The notes under the pieces were generated by a model. The model searched no databases. It saw only the letters and a program-made list of their open reading frames with translations, and was not told the DNA's origin. Shown in pieces: positions 8,002-16,425 of a stretch of DNA of 38,386 nucleotides (positions are counted from its first letter, which is position 1; each line of letters begins with the position of its first letter). This stretch comes from Candidatus Gastranaerophilales bacterium. GTDB lineage: Bacteria > Cyanobacteriota > Vampirovibrionia > Gastranaerophilales > Gastranaerophilaceae. Where the stretch lies: NCBI GenBank assembly GCA_944324835.1, contig CALUXV010000015.1, positions 1-38,386 of the forward strand, in the 5' to 3' direction. The position numbers and the translations under genes are program-made.

Positions 8002-8850
8002 TTAAATCAAGTTAAGAGCTATAGATGGAGTTTGGTTGGCTGTAGACAACAATGAAGCTGATGCTTGTTGTAATATCTGAGCCTTAATATATTCTGATGA
8101 TTCCGCTGCTACATCCGCATCCTTAATAGTTGATAATGATGATGTAACATTTGAATATTGTACATCCAATGCGTCTGCAGCTGAATCAAGTCTGTTTTGT
8201 ATTGCACCAATATTTGTTTGACGTGTAGTTACTTCATCCAATGCTTTATCTATTGCATCCAGAGCAGTAGTATAATTTGTACCGCCAACGGTAAAATAGC
8301 CTAAGAATGTGTTTTTGGCAACTGCAGTAAGCTCTTCTGCTGTAGCTTCATCAAATAAAGCAGCATCCAAAGCCAATCTGCTATTTGCTGTAGAATCAAC
8401 ACCTATTTGAAGATTAATTGCACCTGCTGAACCGTCTAACAATTTTATACCGTTAAACTCGGTACTTGCCGCAATTCTATTTATTTCATCCCAGCGAGCA
8501 GTAACTTCGGCTTTAATTGCATCAATAGAATCTTGACCGTAAGTACCGTTTGCGGCTTCTTCAGTCAAGTCTCTTATACGCTGCATATGGGTTACTATCA
8601 AATCATAATTACTTTCTGCCGTTGATAACAAGCTTGAACCGATTGCAACATTATCTTGCGCAACACTTATAGAACTTAACTGAGTATCCATTTTTGTTGC
8701 AACAGCATAACCTGCGGCATCATCACCTGCTGAATTAATCTTGAAACCTGTTGTCATACGTTCAATTGAACGATTTAATGCCTTTGTCGCATCATCCAGG
8801 TTTTTTTGAACAATCAACGACCCAAGATTTGTATTGATAGTAAGAGCCAT
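8002..8850 (-). CDS. Flagellin (copy 1)
   Basis: Filament subunit exported by the flagellar type III apparatus. The 282 residues hold the N-terminal D0/D1 helices (MALTINTNLGSLIVQKNL; SIERMTTGFKINSAGDDAAGYAVA), the conserved RIRDLTEEAANGTYGQDS block near 92-109, a short variable centre (about 165-210), and the C-terminal D1/D0 helices ending TPSIALNLI. It is therefore a short flagellin without a large surface domain. It is about nine-tenths identical by eye to copy 3 (22542-23390), which lies in the opposite orientation. Their DNA differs at many third codon positions, so the duplication is not recent. The ribosome site is TGAAAGGAGT. No flagellar basal-body genes are nearby. Confidence 0.95.
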   Translation of the reverse strand: MALTINTNLGSLIVQKNLDDATKALNRSIERMTTGFKINSAGDDAAGYAVATKMDTQLSSISVAQDNVAIGSSLLSTAESNYDLIVTHMQRIRDLTEEAANGTYGQDSIDAIKAEVTARWDEINRIAASTEFNGIKLLDGSAGAINLQIGVDSTANSRLALDAALFDEATAEELTAVAKNTFLGYFTVGGTNYTTALDAIDKALDEVTTRQTNIGAIQNRLDSAADALDVQYSNVTSSLSTIKDADVAAESSEYIKAQILQQASASLLSTANQTPSIALNLI

Positions 8851-8875
8851 AATTAACTCCTTTCAAAGTGGAAGT

Positions 8876-8894
8876 TTTAATCCTCGTGATTAAA
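8876..8894 (-). promoter_or_regulatory. Small inverted repeat in the flagellin copy 1 leader
   Basis: TTTAATC (8876-8882) and GATTAAA (8888-8894) form a seven-pair hairpin with a five-base loop, shortly before the ribosome site. It is AT-rich and its role is unknown. Confidence 0.35.
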
Positions 8895-8952
8895 TACTCA
8901 CCAATTTATTTTTTAAATGACGATACAATCCTTAAATTACTCTTATATACTT

Positions 8953-9005
8953 ATTATAACTCATAAATATATTTTCATGAAGTGATTAAGTGTATTTTTG
9001 TTACA
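8953..9005 (-). promoter_or_regulatory. Flagellin copy 1 promoter: TGTAAC-N41-TATAAT
   Basis: On the minus strand TGTAAC (9005-9000) precedes TATAAT (8958-8953) by 41 nt. The -10 is followed by AAGTATATAAGAG, as in the other flagellin promoters. No good -35 hexamer is seen. The rest of the 280-base gap before tsaC (8851-9130) holds nothing else recognisable. Confidence 0.6.
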
Positions 9006-9130
9006 TTATTTAATAATTACTTGACAAAACCCAAACAAATTAAACAAGCAGATTTACTTATTCTTATATTTAAAAATTTGACTCCCAAAAACTCATAAAA
9101 AATTATTTAACTATATAATATAAATACTAA

Positions 9131-9718
9131 TTACAACAAAATTTCACCTTGACGGTAAACAATAATCTCATCATCTTTAAATCCTGCAACCGTAGAAGCA
9201 ATACCTTTTGCAGTACATCCAAAATCTTCTATCACAAAATCCGCTTTATCGCCAATATAATTTACCGCCTCTTGATAAGTTAATGCTGCAGGTTCATGTG
9301 ACAAATTTGCACTTGTTGTAGCAAGAACTCTTGTATCAACACATCTGCATATTTCTTGAAAAACTTCATTATCCGGAACTCTTACACCAACAGTCGGTAA
9401 TCCTGAAGTTATATAATCCGGTGTTTTTTCACTTTTTGGAACAACGAGAGTCAATGCTCCGGGTAAATATTGTTTCATCATCTTTTGTGCAATTTTGGGA
9501 ACATCTTTGATATAATCCAGCAACGGATAAGTATCATCTGACATTAAAATTAATGGTTTTTCTTTCTCTCGTCCCTTGATTTCGTAAATCTTTTTAACCG
9601 CTTTTTCGCTCTCCGGCAGACATCCTAACCCCCAGACAGTATCTGTTACAAAAGAAATTACACCATCATGTTCTAAAACATATCTGATTTTATTTTTTAA
9701 GTCTAAACTTAATACCAT
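9131..9718 (-). CDS. tsaC: Threonylcarbamoyl-AMP synthase (YrdC/Sua5 family)
   Basis: Makes threonylcarbamoyl-AMP from threonine, bicarbonate and ATP, the first step of t6A modification at position 37 of ANN-decoding tRNAs. The 195 residues are a single YrdC domain: FVTDTVWGLGC near 23, KGREKEKPL near 48, GALTLVVPK near 91, GVRVPD near 112 and TTSANLS near 135. No C-terminal Sua5 domain is present. It is the last gene of the cysS-spoIID-murJ-tsaC run, beginning one base after the murJ stop codon. No clear terminator follows. Confidence 0.93.
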   Translation of the reverse strand: MVLSLDLKNKIRYVLEHDGVISFVTDTVWGLGCLPESEKAVKKIYEIKGREKEKPLILMSDDTYPLLDYIKDVPKIAQKMMKQYLPGALTLVVPKSEKTPDYITSGLPTVGVRVPDNEVFQEICRCVDTRVLATTSANLSHEPAALTYQEAVNYIGDKADFVIEDFGCTAKGIASTVAGFKDDEIIVYRQGEILL

Positions 9719-9719
9719 A

Positions 9720-11303
9720 CTAAACCCTTTTTACTTTTGATAAAATACGTGAAAATATTTCGCCGATATAGTTAACTTTGAACAAATAACTCAACCCTAA
9801 ATAAACTGCAGCCATTTCTATACCTATCAATATTAAACGCAAGATAATTGAAAGATTTACTGCAAACATAGCTGAGATATAACAAATTACAAGAGTTATA
9901 AATCCAACAAATGACATCTTCAAAAGATTCATAAACAAATCTTTATATGCCATCTTAACTTTTTTTGACATTAAGACACCTAAAATAACTGCATTATACA
10001 AAGTAACAAGTGATGTAGAAAGCGTAATTCCGCCGATTTGCCAGCCGAGTCTTGAAATAAATATGTAATTAAATAAAAATTTCAAAATTATTGAAGATGT
10101 AGCAATCATAAATGGAGTCTTTGAATCATCAAATGCATAATATACTCTTGTTATAGAATCTCTAAATACATAAGGTATTATAGAAAATGACAAATATAAT
10201 AATGCATCAAATACCATTAAAGAGTCACTATACGTAAATGCACCACGTTCAAAAACAAGTCTGACACAATCCAATCCTAAAACTAATATCCCGACAATTA
10301 TCGGTATTGCAACAAAGAACAAAAGTCCGACACCTTTATTGAAATATGATTTTATACCATCCATATCTTTTTGTGCAACAAGTCTTGTAAATAACGGAAA
10401 CAAAGGAACTAAAAATGCAGTTACCAGAATCCCGACAGGGAACTGGAAAATCCTATTTGCATATCCTAAAGCTGTCCAGGCTCCTTCTCTTAATGAAGAT
10501 GTAAAAAACATATCTACATAAATATGTAACTGTCCGATTGTTGAACTAAATACCGCAGGGATTAAGAGTTCGCATAGGGATTTTAATTCAACATTATGTT
10601 TAAAATCAAAATTCGGGCGGAATCTGAATCCAATCTTTCTAATTTGAGGAAATTGAAGTAAAAATTGGCATATTGCACCAATAGTTGTTGCCCAGGCAAG
10701 AACAAGTCCGAGGTTATCATTCTTAGCCATACAAACAGCAACAATAATTACTACACTCATAACCATTGGTGAAAAATTCGGAAGCATGAATTTTTTATAA
10801 GTAATCAAAAGACCATAATAAATTCCTACAATACCTCCGACTATAAATACCGGAGTCATAATTCTCAAATGCAGTGCCGCAAGAGATATTAATTCAGGTG
10901 TTCCGTTAGATATAATAATTCCCATTATTTGATGGGAAAATACATAACACAAAAGTCCGAGCGCAGAGAAAAATAAAACACTCAAAACCAAAAAAGTATT
11001 ATAAAGCCTATTTACAAATTCTGTCGGTTTTTTGTCCAAGTCGGGAATCAATTTTGTAAAAACAGCAACAGTTGCACTATGGAAAGGTCCGCCAACGCCA
11101 CCTAATAAGATAATAGCAAAAGACGGTATCTGATAAGCATAAAAATAAGCATCTGATACGATAGATGCCCCGTAATATTTTGCAGTTACAACATCACGTA
11201 AAAAGCCAACTAACTTGCTTAACACTGTAACTAGTGCTATCATCCATGCTGCTTTTAAAATTCCCGTCCCATGTTCAGTTTTCTTTACTTCCGATTCTTC
11301 CAT
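9720..11303 (-). CDS. murJ: Lipid II flippase MurJ
   Basis: Inner-membrane transporter of the MOP superfamily that moves lipid II to the outer face for cell-wall synthesis. The 527 residues give about fourteen hydrophobic helices. Typical segments are LVGFLRDVVTAKYYGAS..SDAYFYAYQIPSF near 30-57, ALGYANRIFQFPVGILVTAFLVPLFPLF near 280-305 and FERGAFT near 355. The ribosome site (AAGGA) lies unusually close to the ATG. It starts 12 bases after spoIID ends, within the cysS operon. Confidence 0.94.
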   Translation of the reverse strand: MEESEVKKTEHGTGILKAAWMIALVTVLSKLVGFLRDVVTAKYYGASIVSDAYFYAYQIPSFAIILLGGVGGPFHSATVAVFTKLIPDLDKKPTEFVNRLYNTFLVLSVLFFSALGLLCYVFSHQIMGIIISNGTPELISLAALHLRIMTPVFIVGGIVGIYYGLLITYKKFMLPNFSPMVMSVVIIVAVCMAKNDNLGLVLAWATTIGAICQFLLQFPQIRKIGFRFRPNFDFKHNVELKSLCELLIPAVFSSTIGQLHIYVDMFFTSSLREGAWTALGYANRIFQFPVGILVTAFLVPLFPLFTRLVAQKDMDGIKSYFNKGVGLLFFVAIPIIVGILVLGLDCVRLVFERGAFTYSDSLMVFDALLYLSFSIIPYVFRDSITRVYYAFDDSKTPFMIATSSIILKFLFNYIFISRLGWQIGGITLSTSLVTLYNAVILGVLMSKKVKMAYKDLFMNLLKMSFVGFITLVICYISAMFAVNLSIILRLILIGIEMAAVYLGLSYLFKVNYIGEIFSRILSKVKRV

Positions 11304-11315
11304 TTCCTTATTCTA

Positions 11316-12998
11316 TTATAAAAATTTTATGTATAAACTAATTTTTATATTACTTTTACTTAAGTTATTTGTAACATTTCTATTTTGACATGCCGGCACA
11401 AAGAGAATTTTATTTTCTCTGCCCTTTTTAATATATGGTGAAATATCAAGTTCGCACTTTTGAATATTTAAAGATTTGCTTAAATCAAAGTTGCAAGTTT
11501 TGCCGTTTATAACGACCTGCAAAGCATTTAAACCTTTTCTGTCCGCAATATAAATCAAAGCTTTATCAGACGGCGGATAAAATTTTTGTTCCACAACCGT
11601 TTTATCAATCTCAACCGGAACCGTCGCAAGATAAATACCGGTATAATAATGTTTCAGAATATCTACAAAACTCTTTTTAAGTTTTTGAGCCATATAATTT
11701 GCACCATACTGACTCATACCGACACCGTGCCCAAAACCTCCGCCATAGGCAGTGATTGTTGTAATACTATCAAAACTGTCTGTATCAAGTTTAAATACAA
11801 CATTCGCACTCGGTAGAGCCTTACCGTCTTTTGTAAACAATCTTCTGATTACAAGTTCTTTTGCAACTCTGTATTTGCCTTCAGTTGTCACTATATCAAG
11901 GTAAATAATCTTACCGGAATTTCCTCTTCTTATAACTTTTATATTTTTTAAAGTTCCAAAATTTGTATTATTACAAAAGACCGGTTTTACAAATCCCATT
12001 TTCGACTGAGTTACAAGGTTTTGTTTTAAAACTTTCTCTAATTCTTCTCTTGTCCAGGTTCTTGTCCAGCGGTAATAACGTGTTTCTACATCATAAGATG
12101 CCGGTTTCTTTGTATAAAACTCATACGCTCCTTCTTCTCTATTTAAAGGTTTTATTGTCTGTAAATCAGGTTTTGCAATTAAATATGGTTTTAAAGGTGC
12201 CGGAAACTCTTTTGTATCAGGGTCAGAAAATGCATAAGAATAGTTTTCGGTATAACCGCCCGCACTTGAACAATAAAGTGCAAGTATCGGTTCATTATTA
12301 TACATTGCGATAATATTTTCTGTTTCTTTTACGGCCCTGTTACCTGATTCTGTTTCAGTGTTGTAGCCAAAATAAACCTGACTTGCCACACTATCTACAA
12401 CATCATAAGCTTTAGAAACCTTTGTTCTTGGTTTTATTGCATAATTTCTGGCAGCAACCGCCTGAGCCTTAATAGCTTCCAATCCAAAATAATAAGGCAT
12501 TTCATTTGATACAACACCTTTTAGATAATCTTCTAATTCAATCAAATTAATCAAATACAAAACATTTGGTTTAGTATTTTTTTGAATACTAAATGCACCT
12601 CTGTATAAAGCCTGTTTTCCACGACGTTTTAAACCCTGAACACCGATAAAACCATCAGGACAGCAAACGACAAAACCCTTTGTTGATTTATAAATCTCTG
12701 CACAGTCATCCATCTTTAATTCAACAATTCCCTGATTTATTTCAAACGGCATATTTTCATACGGAGAAACTTTTATTATTGTTTTTTTTGTATCAGGATC
12801 ACATACATAACAATGAGATGTACCATATAATACAACTGATTTTCTTTCTAACGTTCTGAAATTATTATCCATAATTCCAACACGAATGATAGGTGATGCA
12901 GAAGTTTCTGATTGTCTTGCACTAACACTTGTAATTCCAAATGTTAAAATAAAAATACAAACTAATGATATAAGTATTTTACTTATTTTACTTCCCAC
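11316..12998 (-). CDS. SpoIID/LytB-domain protein
   Basis: Secreted or membrane-anchored protein with the SpoIID fold. In sporulating bacteria SpoIID is a lytic transglycosylase acting on denuded glycan strands, and LytB-type relatives modulate amidases. The 560 residues start with a signal-like segment (SKILISLVCIFILTFGITSVSA). The SpoIID domain spans about 150-450, with DYLKGVVSNEMPYYFGLEAIKAQAVAARNYA, YCSSAGGYTENYSYAF and GGGFGHGVGMSQYGA. The C-terminal 100 residues look like an extra beta domain. The start is GTG at 12998, supported by AGAAGG six bases upstream, and it overlaps the cysS end by 16 bases. Next to murJ, a wall-remodelling role is likely; nothing suggests sporulation. Confidence 0.88.
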   Translation of the reverse strand: MGSKISKILISLVCIFILTFGITSVSARQSETSASPIIRVGIMDNNFRTLERKSVVLYGTSHCYVCDPDTKKTIIKVSPYENMPFEINQGIVELKMDDCAEIYKSTKGFVVCCPDGFIGVQGLKRRGKQALYRGAFSIQKNTKPNVLYLINLIELEDYLKGVVSNEMPYYFGLEAIKAQAVAARNYAIKPRTKVSKAYDVVDSVASQVYFGYNTETESGNRAVKETENIIAMYNNEPILALYCSSAGGYTENYSYAFSDPDTKEFPAPLKPYLIAKPDLQTIKPLNREEGAYEFYTKKPASYDVETRYYRWTRTWTREELEKVLKQNLVTQSKMGFVKPVFCNNTNFGTLKNIKVIRRGNSGKIIYLDIVTTEGKYRVAKELVIRRLFTKDGKALPSANVVFKLDTDSFDSITTITAYGGGFGHGVGMSQYGANYMAQKLKKSFVDILKHYYTGIYLATVPVEIDKTVVEQKFYPPSDKALIYIADRKGLNALQVVINGKTCNFDLSKSLNIQKCELDISPYIKKGRENKILFVPACQNRNVTNNLSKSNIKISLYIKFL

Positions 12999-14359
12999 GT
13001 TGTACCTTCTTTAGAATCTTTCAGGACAATATTTTGATTATCCAATGCGATTCTTATTTTATCTGCAATCTCCCAATTTTTATCAGCTCTGGCTTGTTTT
13101 CTATCTTCTATTATCTCATCCATTAAAGAATAATTTTTGCCAAGTTCATTACTTACATTTTCAAGAATTTTCTTTATTTCATCTTCTGATAATTCCGGTT
13201 TAGTGAAACTAAAACCTAATACACCAGCAAGTTTATAAAGAATAGTAAATGCACCTTCCACGTCTTTGTTTGCTTTATTAGCCAAATCAAATAATACAGC
13301 AAGAGCCTTTGATGTATTCAAATCATCATCCATAGCATTTACGAATTCTTTATACTCATCTGTTTTAGTTATATCAAGAGTTTCATCAACAGGTGTTTGT
13401 TTTGCATTCAACATACGTTTTACACCTGCTGCTGCGGATTGAAGTGCTTCATCCGAAAATTCAACCGGCATTCTGTAATGGTTTGTTAAAATAAAGAATC
13501 TGATTGTATTTGCATCATAATTTTTGAGCAAATCGTCTATTGTTAAAAAGTTTCCTAATGATTTTGACATCTTTTCTTTATTAATAGTTACAAAACCGTT
13601 ATGCATCCAGTAGTTTACGAATTTGCAGCCGTTTGCACATTCTGACTGGGCAATTTCATTTTCGTGATGCGGGAATATCAAATCTGCACCGCCTGCATGA
13701 ATATCAATAGTCTTGCCTAAATGTTTTCTTATCATAGCGGAACATTCAATATGCCAGCCTGGTCTGCCTTTGCCCCAAGGAGAATTGTACCCGAATTTTT
13801 CATCTTTTTTCCAAAGTGCAAAATCCAGAGGACTTTCTTTTTTATCACCAACTTCAACTCTTGCACCGCTTACCAGAGAATCAATAGGCTGCTTGGATAA
13901 CATACCGTATTGCGGGAATTTAGAAACTCTGAAATAAACATCCCCGTCAACTTCATATGCAAAACCTTTGTTAATCAAATCTTTAACAATCGAAATCATT
14001 TCACCTAAAGTTTTGGTAGCGAACGGTTCAATATCCGGTTTAAGGTTATTTAATTTATTCATACTTTCAGTAAACTTTTTGTACCAGAAACTAGAAACTT
14101 CTTCCGGTGTTTTATTTTCCGTTTCAGCCTTTTTAAGAATTTTGTCATCAACGTCAGTTACGTTGCGGCAGTATGTTACATCGTACCCTTTAAATTTTAA
14201 GTATCTGTATAAAACATCCCAGGTTATATAACATCTTGCATGTCCTAAATGTGCATTATCATAAACTGTTGGCCCGCAAACATACATTTTGACTTTATTA
14301 TCTTCTATCGGCTTAAACTCTTCTAATTTATTGAAATATGAATCAAATACTTTCAACAT
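12983..14359 (-). CDS. cysS: Cysteinyl-tRNA synthetase
   Basis: Class I synthetase that charges tRNA-Cys. The 458 residues contain the HIGH-type motif in CGPTVYDNAHLGHARCY near 25-40, the zinc/substrate segment GRPGWHIECSAM..HAGGADLIFPHHENE, and KMSKSLGN near 262. The C-terminal helical domain is complete. An upstream in-frame codon would add seven residues, but AGAGGG lies six bases before ATG 14359, so that start is chosen. It heads the operon with spoIID, murJ and tsaC and is divergent from rpsB. Confidence 0.96.
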   Translation of the reverse strand: MLKVFDSYFNKLEEFKPIEDNKVKMYVCGPTVYDNAHLGHARCYITWDVLYRYLKFKGYDVTYCRNVTDVDDKILKKAETENKTPEEVSSFWYKKFTESMNKLNNLKPDIEPFATKTLGEMISIVKDLINKGFAYEVDGDVYFRVSKFPQYGMLSKQPIDSLVSGARVEVGDKKESPLDFALWKKDEKFGYNSPWGKGRPGWHIECSAMIRKHLGKTIDIHAGGADLIFPHHENEIAQSECANGCKFVNYWMHNGFVTINKEKMSKSLGNFLTIDDLLKNYDANTIRFFILTNHYRMPVEFSDEALQSAAAGVKRMLNAKQTPVDETLDITKTDEYKEFVNAMDDDLNTSKALAVLFDLANKANKDVEGAFTILYKLAGVLGFSFTKPELSEDEIKKILENVSNELGKNYSLMDEIIEDRKQARADKNWEIADKIRIALDNQNIVLKDSKEGTTWEVK

Positions 14360-14409
14360 TAAACCCTCTTTTACTATCACAATTTTAATTTTACTCCAAA
14401 AAAATAAAT

Positions 14410-14433
14410 AAAAAACCCTGTCCGATTGAACAG
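14410..14433 (-). terminator. Terminator-like hairpin in the cysS leader (possible attenuator)
   Basis: On the minus strand CTGTTC (14433-14428) can pair with GGACAG (14423-14418) around AATC, followed by GG and six Ts. No minus-strand gene lies upstream for it to terminate, and cysS starts about 60 bases further on, so premature termination in the cysS leader is possible. No cysteine-rich leader peptide and no T-box sequence are visible. Confidence 0.4.
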
Positions 14434-14514
14434 TTGAATGTAAATTAATTCATATAAATTTATAACTATACAACTTTATACTTGTATGAAATTTATTCGT
14501 TAACATCCCGTAAC

Positions 14515-14539
14515 ACATGCTCTTGTCGAAAAAGCATGT
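14515..14539 (+). promoter_or_regulatory. Hairpin ahead of the rpsB leader structure
   Basis: ACATGCT (14515-14521) pairs perfectly with AGCATGT (14533-14539) around an 11-base loop. Only two Ts follow, so it is not a convincing terminator. It may be the first helix of the rpsB leader. Confidence 0.45.
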
Positions 14540-14542
14540 TTA

Positions 14543-14624
14543 TACTACGATATCTAATGGTTACACTGGTTCGATAGGGAAAACCCTAGTCTTTATACAA
14601 AGATGGAACAGGTAGCCCGTAGTA
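14543..14624 (+). promoter_or_regulatory. Structured 5' leader RNA of rpsB
   Basis: About 80 nt fold into one irregular stem capped by two hairpins. P1: TACTACG (14543-14549) with CGTAGTA (14618-14624). After a nine-base bulge, P2: GGTTAC (14559-14564) with GTAGCC (14612-14617). P3: CTG, a bulged G, then TTC (14566-14572) with GAACAG (14606-14611). P4: TAGGG with CCCTA around AAAA (14575-14588). P5: TCTTT with AAAGA around ATAC (14590-14603). The 3' strand of P1 to P3 is continuous. It ends shortly before the AAGGAGA ribosome site. The position fits an r-protein autoregulatory leader that binds S2. This is inferred; I do not recognise a named RNA family. Confidence 0.6.
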
Positions 14625-14653
14625 AAACACATTAATTATAAGGAGAAAATGCT

Positions 14654-15433
14654 ATGGCAGTAGCATCAATGATTGAATTATTAGAAGCAGGCGTTCACTT
14701 CGGACACCAAACACAACACTGGAACCCAAAAATGAAACAATACATTTACGGGGCAAGAAACGGTATTTATGTATTAGATTTAAGAAAAACAACTGATTTA
14801 TTAGATAAAGCATACGAAGTTGTTAGAGATTACGCTGCAAGAAATAAAAACATCTTGTTTGTCGGCACTAAAAAACAAGCGTCAGAAGTTGTTACAGAAG
14901 AAGCTAAAAGAGCAGGCGCTTACTATATCAACAGAAGATGGTTAGGCGGTATGCTTACAAACTTTGAAACTATCAGAACAAGAGTTAATAAGTTAAGAGA
15001 ATTAGAAGATTTCATTTCAAGCGGTCACGTTGAAAAATTACCTAAAAAAGAACAAGCTCAAATTGCAAGACAAGTTGCAAAATTAAGCAGAACTTTAGGC
15101 GGTATTAAAGAAATGAGAGGTCTTCCTGATTTAATTTTCGTTGTAGACCAAAAGAAAGAAGCTATTGCTATTGCAGAAGCTAATAAATTAAATATTCCTA
15201 TTATCTGTTTAGCAGATACCAACGCTGATCCTGAAGGTATCAACTATATCATCCCTGGTAATGATGATGCTATCCGTTCAGTTAAATTAATCACTTCTAA
15301 ACTGGCTGATGCAGTTATTGAAGGCAGACAGTTAAAAGAAGCTAAAGCTAACACAGGTAAAATTGAATCTATCAAAGCAGAAGACGCAGGCGTAACAGAA
15401 GAAGTAAATTCTGAAGAACCTGCTAATGTATAA
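14654..15433 (+). CDS. rpsB: 30S ribosomal protein S2
   Basis: Small-subunit protein S2, 259 residues. It carries the typical start ([28 protein letters not shown]), the central [19 protein letters not shown] and [37 protein letters not shown], and an acidic tail of about 30 residues. The ribosome site is AAGGAGA. It is followed by a terminator-like hairpin and then tsf, the usual rpsB-tsf order. The long structured leader suggests control by S2 itself. Confidence 0.97.
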   Translation: MAVASMIELLEAGVHFGHQTQHWNPKMKQYIYGARNGIYVLDLRKTTDLLDKAYEVVRDYAARNKNILFVGTKKQASEVVTEEAKRAGAYYINRRWLGGMLTNFETIRTRVNKLRELEDFISSGHVEKLPKKEQAQIARQVAKLSRTLGGIKEMRGLPDLIFVVDQKKEAIAIAEANKLNIPIICLADTNADPEGINYIIPGNDDAIRSVKLITSKLADAVIEGRQLKEAKANTGKIESIKAEDAGVTEEVNSEEPANV

Positions 15434-15445
15434 TGTTTTAAACTA

Positions 15446-15475
15446 AAAAGAGCGAGGTTCTCCTCGTTCTTTTTT
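15446..15475 (+). terminator. Terminator or attenuator between rpsB and tsf
   Basis: GAGCGAGG (15450-15457) pairs with CCTCGTTC (15462-15469) around TTCT, followed by six Ts. It may reduce tsf transcription relative to rpsB. Confidence 0.8.
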
Positions 15476-15501
15476 CATAAATTTATAAGGAGAAAGAATA
15501 A

Positions 15502-16365
15502 ATGAACGTTACAGCTACAATGGTTAAAGAACTTCGTGATAAAACCGGTGCAGGCATGATGGATGCTAAAAAAGCATTGGTAGAAGTTGATGGCGATATG
15601 GAAAAAGCAATGGAAGTACTCCGCCAAAAAGGTATTGCTTCTGCTGAAAAGAAAATGGGCAGAATTGCTGCAGAAGGCAGAGTTGAATCTTATGTTGATG
15701 ATTCTTGCGGTGCAGTTATTGAAGTTAACTGCGAAACAGACTTTGTTGCTAAAAACCAAGAATTCATCGATTTAGCAAAAGGTTTAGCAGAACTAGTTGC
15801 AAAAATGAACCCTGCAGATGTTGCTGCATTAGAAGCTCTTACTTGTCCTAAATGCGGTAAAGTAATCTCTGACGTATTAAAAGAAAAAATCGCTTCTATC
15901 GGTGAAAAAATCACTATCAGAAGATTTTCTCGCTACGAAGGTAATGTAGCATCTTATATCCACAACGGTAAAATCGGTGTTCTTCTTGAAACAACAGCAG
16001 CTGATGCTGAATTAACAAAAGATATTTGTTTACATATTGCATCTTCTGCTCCTGAATTCGTTTCAAGAAAAGATATCCCTCAAGAAGTTATCCAACACGA
16101 AACAGAAGTTGAAATGGGTAAAGAAGATTTGGCTAAAAAACCTGAAGCTATCAGAGCAAAAATCGTTGAAGGACGTGTTAATAAATTAATGGCTCAAAAA
16201 TGTTTATTAGAACAACCATTTGTTAAAAATCCGGATGTTACTATTGAACAACTAATTTCAGGCAAACTTGATATCGTTAAGTTTGAAAGATTCGTTCTTG
16301 GTGAAGGTCTTGAAAAACGCAACGATAACTTCGCTGATGAAGTAATGAGCCAAATTTCAAAATAG
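15502..16365 (+). CDS. tsf: Elongation factor Ts
   Basis: Guanine-nucleotide exchange factor for EF-Tu, whose gene is also in this window. The 287 residues show the N-terminal UBA-like domain (VKELRDKTGAGMMDAKKAL), the TDFVAKN motif at 79-85, and two core subdomains. An unusual feature is C115-P-K-C118 (ALTCPKCGK) in the first core subdomain, where most EF-Ts proteins have no cysteine pair; a second pair, C69 and C77, is nearby. The ribosome site is AAGGAGA. Confidence 0.96.
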   Translation: MNVTATMVKELRDKTGAGMMDAKKALVEVDGDMEKAMEVLRQKGIASAEKKMGRIAAEGRVESYVDDSCGAVIEVNCETDFVAKNQEFIDLAKGLAELVAKMNPADVAALEALTCPKCGKVISDVLKEKIASIGEKITIRRFSRYEGNVASYIHNGKIGVLLETTAADAELTKDICLHIASSAPEFVSRKDIPQEVIQHETEVEMGKEDLAKKPEAIRAKIVEGRVNKLMAQKCLLEQPFVKNPDVTIEQLISGKLDIVKFERFVLGEGLEKRNDNFADEVMSQISK

Positions 16366-16383
16366 AAATTGAAAATTTTAATT

Positions 16384-16425
16384 AATAAAGCCATGTGTAA
16401 ATAAAATCACATGGCTTTATTTTAT
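16384..16425. terminator. Bidirectional terminator between tsf and the DUF1643 gene
   Basis: AATAAAGCCATGTG (16384-16397) and CACATGGCTTTATT (16408-16421) are perfect 14-bp arms with a ten-base loop. T-rich flanks on both strands serve both convergent genes. Confidence 0.92.

Noticed and set aside
8985-9005. NtcA site (GTA-N8-TAC) at flagellin copy 1
   Set aside because: The spacing is N7, and copies 2 and 3 lack the second half-site.
11586-12313. Plus-strand open frames across the spoIID gene
   Set aside because: They lie antisense to a well-supported gene, lack ribosome sites and give unlikely protein composition.
11316-12998. SpoIID-domain protein as evidence of sporulation
   Set aside because: SpoIID/LytB domains are widespread in non-sporulating bacteria, and no other sporulation gene is present.
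14515-14539. Hairpin read as an intrinsic terminator
   Set aside because: Only two Ts follow the stem, and no plus-strand gene lies upstream to terminate.
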